Below the pieces are notes generated by a model. That model did no database searches, had not been told where the DNA came from, and saw only the letters and a program-made list of their open reading frames with translations. A program made the translations under genes and the position numbers. This document shows positions 17,359 to 24,153 of a DNA stretch of 39,293 nucleotides, piece after piece. The stretch comes from JAJPHJ01 sp035622315 (GTDB lineage: Bacteria > Vulcanimicrobiota > Vulcanimicrobiia > Eremiobacterales > Eremiobacteraceae), in the NCBI GenBank assembly GCA_035622315.1, contig DASPVP010000034.1, positions 1 through 39,293 on the forward strand, written 5' to 3'. How positions within the stretch are numbered: the stretch's first letter is position 1; each line of letters begins with the position of its first letter.

Positions 17359-17870
17359 TAGCGCACGCTCCGTAACCGGCGCGCTGCAGGCACGCCGTCT
17401 TCTCGCAAAGTGATGCCGCCGCGCTCAAAAGGCGTCGACAGCACGATCATCGTCTTGGTCCGTTCGATTCCCGCGATCCGCTTCAGGCGCGAGAGAAAGT
17501 CATCCAGCTCAGCCGTGGACTTCGTCATCACCTTGAGGATGAAGCTCTCCTCACCGGTCACGCTGTGGACTTCGCAAACCTCGGGGAGCGCCGACACGGC
17601 GGCAGTGAAGCTGTCATAGTCGGTTTGCGCTGACGTGTAGCAGCTGACGAATGCCGTCAGGCCGAGACCGAGCAGCCGCCCGTCGAGGCGAGCTGCGTAG
17701 CCGCGCACGAAGCCTCTTGCTTCCAGCCGCTTTACGCGTTCGTGAACCGAGGCTGCTTTGAGCCCGACGAGCTCGCCAAGCTCGGCAAACGTCGATCGGC
17801 CGTTGCGTTGGAGCGCATCGAGCAGTTGCAAATCGAGTTGGTCTACCGGGGATCCAGGGCCGTTTAGCAA
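17358..17870 (-). CDS. Lrp/AsnC-family transcriptional regulator
   Basis: A 170-residue regulator. The N-terminal winged HTH spans about residues 9-60 (VDQLDLQLLDALQRNGRSTFAELGELVGL). The C-terminal RAM effector domain spans about 70-150 (VCEVHSVTGEESFILKVM). These proteins bind amino acids and form DNA-wrapping octamers. It is translationally coupled to kamA, so lysine or a related amino acid is the likely effector. That is inference. The start is a TTG at 17870 preceded by GAGGT. A GTCTTAC direct repeat overlies the start region and may be its own binding site. Confidence 0.9.
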   Translation of the reverse strand: MLNGPGSPVDQLDLQLLDALQRNGRSTFAELGELVGLKAASVHERVKRLEARGFVRGYAARLDGRLLGLGLTAFVSCYTSAQTDYDSFTAAVSALPEVCEVHSVTGEESFILKVMTKSTAELDDFLSRLKRIAGIERTKTMIVLSTPFERGGITLREDGVPAARRLRSVR

Positions 17871-17897
17871 GTCTTACCTCGCTTCGTTAGGTCTTAC
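17871..17897. promoter_or_regulatory. GTCTTAC direct repeat at the start of the Lrp-kamA operon
   Basis: GTCTTAC occurs at 17871-17877 and again at 17891-17897, a 20-bp period (about two helical turns), immediately upstream of the Lrp-type gene. A further TACTA-TGA-TACTA repeat follows at about 17895-17907. Lrp-family proteins bind phased sites in their own promoters. The assignment is inference. Confidence 0.4.
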
Positions 17898-18055
17898 TAT
17901 GATACTACAATGGATTTGTTCGTGCAAGGCAGCTCAAAGCCACGGATTGTCAGGCTTTGGTCAGGATGCTACTTTTCGCGAGGCCGGTGAACCGCGAGTC
18001 AACGCTCTCCATATATAGGATGCAGGCGCCCACGCTCATCCGTCTCGGAGGTCTC

Positions 18056-18418
18056 ATGCGCTTTATCGTCCTCATGGCCGCTGCCGCAGCCATCCTTATG
18101 GCCGGGTCGGCGCTTGCTGATACGACCGCCGGCCCTCCGGCGCCGGCGGCCCAGATCATCATTGAGAACTATACTTTCAGGCCTGCAACCCTCACCATCG
18201 CGGCCGGCACTAAGGTCACGTGGAAGAATCTCGACGACGACCCGCACACCGCGACCGACGACAGCGGCGCATTCGACAGCAAGGGCTTGGCGCAAGGCGA
18301 CAGCTTCTCGTTCGTCTTCACGAAGCCCGGAACGTACAACTACCACTGCACGGTGCACCCTTTCATGAAGGCGAGCATCGTGGTCGTGGCGAGCACGCCA
18401 TCCCCACAAAAGAAATAG
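18056..18418 (+). CDS. Plastocyanin/amicyanin-like cupredoxin
   Basis: A 120-residue exported blue-copper protein. The signal peptide is residues 1-21 (cleavage after SALA). The copper ligands are visible as His64 (DDPHTATDD), Cys98, His101 and Met104 (HCTVHPFM), the amicyanin-type pattern. It would carry electrons or bind copper in the periplasm. The ATG at 18056 is set by GGAGGT just upstream and by the signal peptide; a longer reading from 17957 lacks both. It opens an operon in which the metallophosphoesterase starts 11 bp downstream, followed by a sigma/anti-sigma pair. Confidence 0.92.
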   Translation: MRFIVLMAAAAAILMAGSALADTTAGPPAPAAQIIIENYTFRPATLTIAAGTKVTWKNLDDDPHTATDDSGAFDSKGLAQGDSFSFVFTKPGTYNYHCTVHPFMKASIVVVASTPSPQKK

Positions 18419-18429
18419 GAGAGCTACCA

Positions 18430-19326
18430 ATGGATAGAAGCAAGTTCTTGGAGTGCATGGCCTGGTGCGGAACCGGCGTGGTCTACGCGTTGTCGGGTAC
18501 TGGGATCGTGGGCCGTGCGCTCGCCGACGGCACGCCTGCGCCCGCAGGTGCGCGGACGTTCGTGCAGATCAGCGATACCCACGTCGGCTTTCACGGTGAC
18601 GCGAACGCGGACGTGCTGGCCACCTTTCAAAGCGCGATCGACAAGATCAACGCTCTGCCGACCGCTCCTGAGTTCGTCATGCACACGGGCGATTTGACGC
18701 ACCTCTCCAAACCCGAACAATTCGACACTGTCCAGCAGATGCTGGGCACGATCAAGACGGGCGCGGTCTACGCCGTGCCGGGAGAGCACGACATCATCGA
18801 CGACGACGGTGCGCTCTACTTCAAGATGTTCGGCAAGGCCGTAAAGCCGTGGTACAGTTTCGATGCTGCGGGCGTACACGCGCTCGCGTTGACCAATGTC
18901 CTCAATATCACCGCGGGTGGTTTCCTCGGTCGCGATCAACTCGAGTGGGCGCGCGCCGACCTCGCCAAGCAGCGCCCGGACACACCGATCACCGTCTTCG
19001 CACACATACCCCTGTACGCGGCCTATCCGCAGTGGGGATGGACCACCGACGACTATATGGAACTGCTCGCCATGTTGCGCCCGTTTGCTTCCGTCACCGT
19101 GCTCAACGGTCACATCCATCAGGTCCTTTCCAAGGTGGACGGCAAGGTGACGTTTTTCACCGCTGACTCCACTGCGTTTCCGCAACCCAAGCCGGGCAGC
19201 GCGCCAAAACCGGGCCCGCTCGAGGTTCCCGCGCGGGACTTGGGTGCGTACCTCGGCATCAGAACGCTCACGTTGCAGCCGGTCTCGGGCCAGATCGCGG
19301 TGGCCGACGAATCGCTCGCCCGATAG
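18430..19326 (+). CDS. Exported calcineurin-like metallophosphoesterase
   Basis: A 298-residue phosphoesterase. An N-terminal hydrophobic signal (about residues 10-32, possibly Tat-like but with only one arginine, DRSKFLE) is followed by the metal-binding motifs DTH (Asp49, His51), GDLTH (Asp88), GEHD (118-121), HIPLY and NGHIH. The third motif is normally GNH(D/E); here Asn, which bridges metal and phosphate, is replaced by Glu119, so either chemistry or substrate may differ. The substrate is unknown. AGGAGAG overlaps the cupredoxin stop codon and serves the ATG at 18430. The next gene, an ECF sigma factor, starts 1 bp after the stop. Confidence 0.88.
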   Translation: MDRSKFLECMAWCGTGVVYALSGTGIVGRALADGTPAPAGARTFVQISDTHVGFHGDANADVLATFQSAIDKINALPTAPEFVMHTGDLTHLSKPEQFDTVQQMLGTIKTGAVYAVPGEHDIIDDDGALYFKMFGKAVKPWYSFDAAGVHALALTNVLNITAGGFLGRDQLEWARADLAKQRPDTPITVFAHIPLYAAYPQWGWTTDDYMELLAMLRPFASVTVLNGHIHQVLSKVDGKVTFFTADSTAFPQPKPGSAPKPGPLEVPARDLGAYLGIRTLTLQPVSGQIAVADESLAR

Positions 19327-19327
19327 G

Positions 19328-19891
19328 GTGCCACTGCCCGACCAAGGAGAAGCGCTCGATCTGGTCCAGCGACTCGCGGGCGACGAACCGGCGGCGTTGG
19401 AGCGCGCGTACGAATTGTATGGAGCTCGCTGCAACGCCGTCGCGTTTCGCGTCGTGCAAAACGAGGAGGCCGCTCGCGACGCAGTGCAGGAAGCTTTTCT
19501 GTCGCTGTGGCGTCATCGCCATGGCCTCGTCGTCCGGACAGGCGGCCTGCTGCCTTGGCTGACCGTCGTGACGCGCAACGCGGCGATCGGCATCTTGCGC
19601 AGCGACGCTTGGCGCGCGCGCCGCGAGGAGCGGTTTGACGCGGCCAGGTCAGAGGCAGCTCCGTCCGACCCGTTCGAGCTTGCCGCCGCTCAAAGCGACA
19701 CGGCGAGCCTGCGACGGGCGTTGCGCTCGTTGCCACCGGAACAGCAAGACGTGGTCGAGCTTGCCTACTTCAAGTTTCTGACGCTGGCGCAGATCGCCGA
19801 GCGGACCGCCACGCCGCTCGGCACGGTCAAGCGTCGCGCGCAGCTCGCGCTGCGTCGGCTGGCCCGACTTCTCCACGAGGGTGCGACATGA
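19328..19891 (+). CDS. ECF (group 4) RNA polymerase sigma factor
   Basis: A 187-residue sigma factor with region 2 (about 20-75: AFRVVQNEEAARDAVQEAFLSLWRH, the -10 recognition and core-binding part) and region 4 (about 125-182: LPPEQQDVVELAYFKFLTLAQIAERTATPLGTVKRR). The likely start is the GTG at 19328, directly behind the phosphoesterase stop; its ribosome-binding site is weak, so translation is probably coupled. The stop overlaps the anti-sigma start (ATGA). It is probably held inactive by the anti-sigma factor and drives its own operon when released. That is the usual arrangement, not shown here. Confidence 0.92.
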   Translation: MPLPDQGEALDLVQRLAGDEPAALERAYELYGARCNAVAFRVVQNEEAARDAVQEAFLSLWRHRHGLVVRTGGLLPWLTVVTRNAAIGILRSDAWRARREERFDAARSEAAPSDPFELAAAQSDTASLRRALRSLPPEQQDVVELAYFKFLTLAQIAERTATPLGTVKRRAQLALRRLARLLHEGAT

Positions 19892-20493
19892 TCTCCCATC
19901 CGTACGACGACATAGAAGCCTACGCGCTCGGAGCGCTCGACGCTCAGACTGCGGCAAGCGTGCTCGAGCACGCAGAGGGGTGCGCCACCTGCGCGGTTCT
20001 GATGGCCGACGCGATGACCGTGGCGAGCGCGCTTGAGCCGCAAGGAGTGCGACCATTCGCCATGAGTGCGCGGAGCGTCGCAAGGCAGCCGCGAGCGGCC
20101 GCGTATGCCTGGGTCGGCGCCGTGGCTGCGGCAGCAGCCATCGCGTTGCTCGCCTGGAACGTCGATTTGCGCTCGAACACCTTCTACGTGCCGATCGCGT
20201 CGCTCGTGCACAGCCACTTCGAACACCACCCGCTCCATGGCGCGAGCGGTGCCGGCTCTGCGAAAGTGATCCAGAGCCTGGACGGAAGTTGGCTGTACAT
20301 CGTCGGCGACGGACTGGCGACGCGGTCGACGTACGAGCTCGACGAGGTCGTGAGCGGACAGCCCCACGAGGTCGGAACGTTCACGACAAACGCACGTGGC
20401 CAAGCTGCCGCGTACTGGCAGCAACCTGCTCAGAGAATACAAGCGTTTTCGGCAGTCCCTGTCAACGGTGTCGGGCAGCTTCACTGGCCCTAG
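19888..20493 (+). CDS. Membrane anti-sigma factor with zinc-binding N-terminus
   Basis: A 201-residue protein. The N-terminal anti-sigma domain has the ZAS-type motif His28-x3-Cys32-x2-Cys35 (HAEGCATC). One membrane span lies at about residues 71-93 (AWVGAVAAAAAIALLAW). The extracytoplasmic part (about 95-201) resembles the C-terminal domain of RskA-type anti-sigma-K factors. It would bind the upstream sigma factor at the membrane and release it on an envelope signal. The gene overlaps the sigma gene by 4 bp (ATGA). It shares an operon with an exported copper protein and a phosphoesterase, which may be the regulated outputs. Confidence 0.9.
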   Translation: MISHPYDDIEAYALGALDAQTAASVLEHAEGCATCAVLMADAMTVASALEPQGVRPFAMSARSVARQPRAAAYAWVGAVAAAAAIALLAWNVDLRSNTFYVPIASLVHSHFEHHPLHGASGAGSAKVIQSLDGSWLYIVGDGLATRSTYELDEVVSGQPHEVGTFTTNARGQAAAYWQQPAQRIQAFSAVPVNGVGQLHWP

Positions 20494-20555
20494 TGTTCAG
20501 ACGCACAGGCGGCATTCATCGGCCGTTTTGCTACGGCGGTCGCCGATAATAGAGG

Positions 20556-21020
20556 ATGATGAAGTGGCATGCCTTTTGCGTTGCGCTCAGTTCCAGTCTT
20601 GTGCTCTTCACTCACGTCGCGAAAGCCGCGTGCAGCGATCTCGTAGGCGATGCAAACCTCGTCAGCTCGAAGGCCCAGGATGTGCAGAGCTACGAGGCTT
20701 CAGGCGACGAGAACCAGGCGAAGAGTGCGTGGAACTCCATGAACCACTACGCGCTCGTAGGTGCACAAGCGTTCAAGTCGTGCGACGATACGGAGCCGCG
20801 CCTGTCGTATGCCGTATCTTTCGCCGACGCCACTGCGGTGGGCATGCACTACGGCCTGATTCCCTGGTCTGAAGGCGCAAATGACATCGGCGGTTCGTTG
20901 CAGATCATTGATTCGTTGCCACACTCGCCGACTGTGAAGAACGAGTGGGATCTCGTCGATCGCCTCTACCTTCAGACCTGCAGCACGCACAATGCCTCGT
21001 GCGAACGGCGAACCTACTAG
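20556..21020 (+). CDS. Small secreted protein of unknown function
   Basis: A 154-residue protein with a signal peptide (about 1-24, cleavage after VAKA), then a mature helical domain beginning with a cysteine and containing further cysteines (KSCDD, LQTCSTHNASCE), so disulfides are likely. I do not recognise the family. AGG lies just before the two adjacent ATG codons at 20556 and 20559. It follows the anti-sigma gene by 62 bp in the same direction but may have its own promoter. Confidence 0.6.
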   Translation: MMKWHAFCVALSSSLVLFTHVAKAACSDLVGDANLVSSKAQDVQSYEASGDENQAKSAWNSMNHYALVGAQAFKSCDDTEPRLSYAVSFADATAVGMHYGLIPWSEGANDIGGSLQIIDSLPHSPTVKNEWDLVDRLYLQTCSTHNASCERRTY

Positions 21021-21149
21021 ACGCAGCCGTGGTCGGACTCGGGCGATAATTTGCCGATAATCTAAGTAGCGATACCAACTTCATCTTCCAGCTTCGTAAC
21101 CGGCGGAGCCGACGTGAGCGGCCACCGAGAAAGCGAGGGTTGGTGTACA

Positions 21150-21371
21150 ATGAAGGCATCGATAAAATTCAAGGGCGGCGAATTCCGCTTCCGGCCCCAT
21201 TTCAGCAATATCGAGTTCGACGTCACCGGCATGGAAGGGCGAGCTACGGGCAGGTTGACAACCAACGATTGCCTTGCGCTCGGCAAACACCTCATGGATA
21301 TCTACTACGCGCGCACCATGCGCCAGCATGAGGGAGCAGGCGAGCAGCGAGAGCCAGCGGGCGAATCGTAA
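21150..21371 (+). CDS. Small hypothetical protein
   Basis: A 73-residue cytoplasmic-looking protein (KASIKFKGGEFRFRPHFSNIEF at the start, a short helix GKHLMDIYY later, and a charged tail). No family is recognised. The reading frame is open from a GTG at 21114, but the ATG at 21150 with GAGGG about 10 bases upstream seems a better start. It lies directly before the cobalamin riboswitch. Coding status is plausible but not certain. Confidence 0.4.
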   Translation: MKASIKFKGGEFRFRPHFSNIEFDVTGMEGRATGRLTTNDCLALGKHLMDIYYARTMRQHEGAGEQREPAGES

Positions 21372-21389
21372 GCGAGAGGGATTCATCCC

Positions 21390-21541
21390 ACACGCCATCG
21401 TAAGTCTGTGCGGGTTCATGGCAGGAAGCCGGTGTAAATCCGGCACGGTCGCGCCACTGTGAGCGGAGAGCCGCTGAGTCGCCACTAACGCTTCGTTGGG
21501 AAGGCGCTCGGCAAATGGCAATGACCCGTGAGTCAGGATAT
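21390..21541 (+). ncRNA. Cobalamin (B12) riboswitch
   Basis: The conserved core is readable. The hairpin GCCGG-TGTAAAT-CCGGC is at 21428-21444. The B12-box segment GCCACTGT is at 21453-21460. A following AGCGG/CCGCT hairpin is at about 21462-21475, and the 3' conserved AGTCAGGATA at 21531-21540. The outer boundaries are approximate. It lies on the plus strand in front of the PP-loop ATPase and BtuF-like genes, so these two should be repressed when adenosylcobalamin or a related corrinoid is plentiful. Confidence 0.92.
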
Positions 21542-21559
21542 TGCATGAACACTACAAGT

Positions 21560-21576
21560 TGCCTCGCGCAAAGGCA
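21560..21576 (+). promoter_or_regulatory. Possible ribosome-site-sequestering hairpin behind the B12 riboswitch
   Basis: TGCCT (21560-21564) can pair with AGGCA (21572-21576) over a 7-base loop. The 3' arm overlaps the purine-rich AAGGCAGG that precedes the ATG at 21583. This could be the expression platform of the riboswitch, acting on translation. The stem is short, so the call is tentative. Confidence 0.35.
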
Positions 21577-21582
21577 GGTCTC

Positions 21583-22410
21583 ATGCAGCCATCTTCTCGG
21601 CGTCCACGACGTCAAAGGCCAAGCCGGCCATTTGCAACTCCTCGCCTAGCCGCTCCTCAGAACGAGCACACAAGAACTCCCGTTGTAATGTCGTGGAGCG
21701 GAGGCAAAGACAGCGCCCGAGCGCTGTTTGAACTCCAACGCGACGAGCGTTATGAAGTGGTGCAGCTCATGACGTCAGTCTCCGAGGAGTTCAGGCGCGT
21801 CAGCCACCACGGCGTTCGCGAAGAACTCGTGCGAGCACAGGCGCAAGCACTCGGCCTGCCACTCACCCTCGTTTACCTTCCGTCTGGCCAGTCGTGTACC
21901 AACGAGGTTTACGAGCAGATCATGGGTGACACCATGACCATGTATAAAGCCCGTGGCATTTCTACAATCGCGTTTGGGGACCTATTCCTCGAGGATCTTC
22001 GCGCGTGGCGCGAGGCGAATTTGGCCAAGGCGGGCATGTCGGGTATTTTCCCCATTTGGAAGAGAGACACTCGAGAATTAAGTCTCGAGATCATTGCGTT
22101 GGGGTTTAAGGCGATACTCACTTGTGTTGAGGGCAATGTCGGCTCACGGTTTGCCGGAAGGCTGTTCGACCTCGCGCTGCTTCGGAATCTTCCCGACAGC
22201 GTCGACCCGTGCGGCGAAAATGGTGAATTTCACTCGTTTGTCTATGATGGTCCGTGCTTTGCAGAACCAGTTGCGGTAAGATTGGGTCAGATCGTCACTC
22301 GCGACGGCCGCCACTATGCGGATCTGCTGCCGCAAAAGGCAGCATCGTCACCTGATGCGTGGAACGATGTCGCCGGGGGGTGGGATCGTGACGCCCGCGG
22401 AAATGCATAG
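21583..22410 (+). CDS. Dph6-like PP-loop ATPase (COG2102) under B12 riboswitch control
   Basis: A protein of about 275 residues. The PP-loop SWSGGKDS lies near residue 37 and would bind ATP for adenylation. The rest matches the diphthine-ammonia ligase family: GDLFLEDLRAWRE, GIFPIWKRDT, then GSRFAGRLFD and the signature DPCGENGEFHSFVYDGP. In archaea and eukaryotes Dph6 amidates diphthine on EF-2. Bacteria lack diphthamide, so the substrate here must be different and is unknown; the upstream riboswitch suggests a link to corrinoids. The start is uncertain: the ATG at 21583 follows AGG, a TTG lies at 21541, and an ATG lies at 21688 immediately before the PP-loop. The next gene starts 6 bp after the stop. 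Confidence 0.85.
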   Translation: MQPSSRRPRRQRPSRPFATPRLAAPQNEHTRTPVVMSWSGGKDSARALFELQRDERYEVVQLMTSVSEEFRRVSHHGVREELVRAQAQALGLPLTLVYLPSGQSCTNEVYEQIMGDTMTMYKARGISTIAFGDLFLEDLRAWREANLAKAGMSGIFPIWKRDTRELSLEIIALGFKAILTCVEGNVGSRFAGRLFDLALLRNLPDSVDPCGENGEFHSFVYDGPCFAEPVAVRLGQIVTRDGRHYADLLPQKAASSPDAWNDVAGGWDRDARGNA

Positions 22411-22416
22411 CTCAAA

Positions 22417-23517
22417 ATGCGCGTCGTTTCTTTGCTTGCTAGTGGAACTGAGATCGTCTGCGGCCTTGGAGCCGGAGCGTCTCTGGTCGGACGATCGCAT
22501 GAATGCGATAATCCTCACTGGGTCACTTCTCTGCCCGCATGCACGAAGCCAGCTTTTGACATCAATGTATCAAGTGGTGAGATAGACGCTGAAGTCAGAC
22601 GTCGCCTCAAGCTCGGCCAACCCCTCTACCATATCGATACGAACCTTATCAACGCGCTGCAACCGGATCTGCTGATCACGCAGGCGCACTGCGATGTCTG
22701 CGCTGTGACCCCCGAAGACTTGCGCCGAGAGGGGTGCATCGTCGCTGAACAGGTCGTGTCTCTCCAAGCCGGCACCATCGATGGAATCTATGAGGGCGTG
22801 ACGTCAGTGGGTCGCGCTCTTGGAGCGCAGCGCGAGATGTCACAATTGATCCAGGGCATCGAGCGGCGCATTGATTCCGTTCGAAGGGCGGTACAGCGCG
22901 AGCGTGCCCCGAGTGTCGTCGTGCTCGAATGGATCGACCCGCTGTTCACCGCTGGCAACTGGGGCCCCGAACTCGTTCAAGCGGCAAATGGCGACCTGCT
23001 GCTCAGCGGCATCGGGCAGTACTCGCAAACGCATTCGTGGGAAGAACTGCGATCGGCAGATCCAGAGTACTTGATCGTTGCGCCCTGTGGGTTCTCCTTG
23101 GAAAGAACAGCCTCAGAAGCGCGCTCTCTCGAACTGCTGCCTGGCTGGTTTCAGCTGCGGGCTGTCAAGGAACGCAAAGTTGCACTCGCCGATGGCAATC
23201 TGTACTTCAACCGCTCAGGGCCAACCGTGGCAGACACGGCCGAGATCCTCGCCGAGATTCTGCACCGGCGAGGGGCGTGCTACCGAGGAGCTGCGTGGCG
23301 GCCTTATGAGGTTTCCAGCATAGCCGCCGCGATAGAACGTGTTCATGCTGACGCTTGTGCTCGTCGCAGCGCTACCTACGCGGATCCTGCAACGGGTTTT
23401 GAGGTCATGACGTCTTTTTTCTTAAGAGAGCGTGGCTTCTGTTGTGGCAACGGATGCAGACACTGTCCTTATTCTTCTGTCGAGCGCGGTGTTCGCGCTG
23501 AAATGAGCGGCGCCTAG
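22417..23517 (+). CDS. Signal-less BtuF-like corrinoid-binding protein fused to a DUF5522 tail
   Basis: A 366-residue protein. Residues about 1-275 are a TroA/BtuF-type binding fold (RVVSLLASGTEIVCGLG, VGRSHECDNP, CDVCAVTPEDL, NWGPELVQAANGD), the COG0614 branch annotated as cobalamin-binding. It has no signal peptide or lipobox, so it should act in the cytoplasm, unlike BtuF of the BtuCDF importer; no btuC or btuD is nearby. The C-terminus (about 318-355) is a separate module with TGFEVMTSFFLRERG and the cysteine cluster Cys342, Cys343, Cys347, Cys350 (CCGNGCRHCPY), the hallmark of DUF5522, possibly a metal site. It is the second gene of the B12-riboswitch operon. The cobamide link is supported by riboswitch and fold; the actual role is unknown. 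Confidence 0.85.
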   Translation: MRVVSLLASGTEIVCGLGAGASLVGRSHECDNPHWVTSLPACTKPAFDINVSSGEIDAEVRRRLKLGQPLYHIDTNLINALQPDLLITQAHCDVCAVTPEDLRREGCIVAEQVVSLQAGTIDGIYEGVTSVGRALGAQREMSQLIQGIERRIDSVRRAVQRERAPSVVVLEWIDPLFTAGNWGPELVQAANGDLLLSGIGQYSQTHSWEELRSADPEYLIVAPCGFSLERTASEARSLELLPGWFQLRAVKERKVALADGNLYFNRSGPTVADTAEILAEILHRRGACYRGAAWRPYEVSSIAAAIERVHADACARRSATYADPATGFEVMTSFFLRERGFCCGNGCRHCPYSSVERGVRAEMSGA

Positions 23518-23657
23518 CAGGCGCTGTCTTCCAACCCGCACTCGCTGTTCTATCGGAGGATTGGTCGGAAGAGCACCCTGCTTCTTACCCCGGAGGGATG
23601 CGACGGCTACAACTCATGAACCCGTGGCCCGTGTCGAGGGCCCGCCCATAGCTAATC
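23518..23657. other. Convergent gap with hairpin-forming sequence
   Basis: 140 bp between two convergent genes with no coding sequence that I can support. It can form GCACCCT/AGGG-A-TGC (about 23568-23599) and GGCCC-N7-GGGCC (23626-23642), the latter without a T-tract. It may include the 3' end of the B12 operon transcript. Confidence 0.3.
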
Positions 23658-24143
23658 CTATGCTTGGCGGGTTCGCTTGGACAGCAATCTCGCGAAATCA
23701 GCGGGCTCCGTATCCTCGAGTCGTATTTTTGGTATCAGTTTTATGCCCGCTTCCTTGTAAGCAGTTGCAACAAACTCGCCACACGTGAATCTATTCTTCC
23801 GCGCAAGAAAAATATGCAGATGCCCAAATATGCGATCGCATGCGATTGCAAGCAAGTCCTCGGGATCGTATCCGTCCCCGATCTTTGCCTTCGCCCACTT
23901 GGTGGCGGCCGAGGCCGCTTCTTTCGAAGGTGGTGGGATCACGAGAAAGGGTTCGTTTTTCTTGGCCATGGTAGTCAGCGTAACGCCACTGGGCATGGCT
24001 TCGATGAGCTCAGCCTCGTTTAGGGCGATCGCTACGTGATAGTAGGGCGATCGTGTCAGTAGCGAGATGACCCACGATAGCCCCCGGGGCCGGTTAAAAA
24101 GTAGAATGCTACCGGGAGCGGTACTTGTATCAGAATCAGTCAC
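23658..24143 (-). CDS. Permuted NlpC/P60 (YiiX/YebB-like) papain-fold enzyme
   Basis: A 161-residue protein. The permuted papain-like pattern is visible: an N-terminal GSILLFNRP strand, the catalytic-type histidine in SPYYHVAIAL (about residue 36), and the nucleophile-type cysteine in FTCGEFVATAYKEAG (about residue 119). Relatives are amidases or thioesterases acting on cell-wall peptides or lipids. There is no signal peptide, so it appears cytoplasmic. The start is a GTG and the ribosome-binding site is poor. It follows the coiled-coil membrane protein gene by about 10 bp, so the two are probably co-transcribed. Confidence 0.75.
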   Translation of the reverse strand: MTDSDTSTAPGSILLFNRPRGLSWVISLLTRSPYYHVAIALNEAELIEAMPSGVTLTTMAKKNEPFLVIPPPSKEAASAATKWAKAKIGDGYDPEDLLAIACDRIFGHLHIFLARKNRFTCGEFVATAYKEAGIKLIPKIRLEDTEPADFARLLSKRTRQA

Positions 24144-24153
24144 GTCAAATGGT

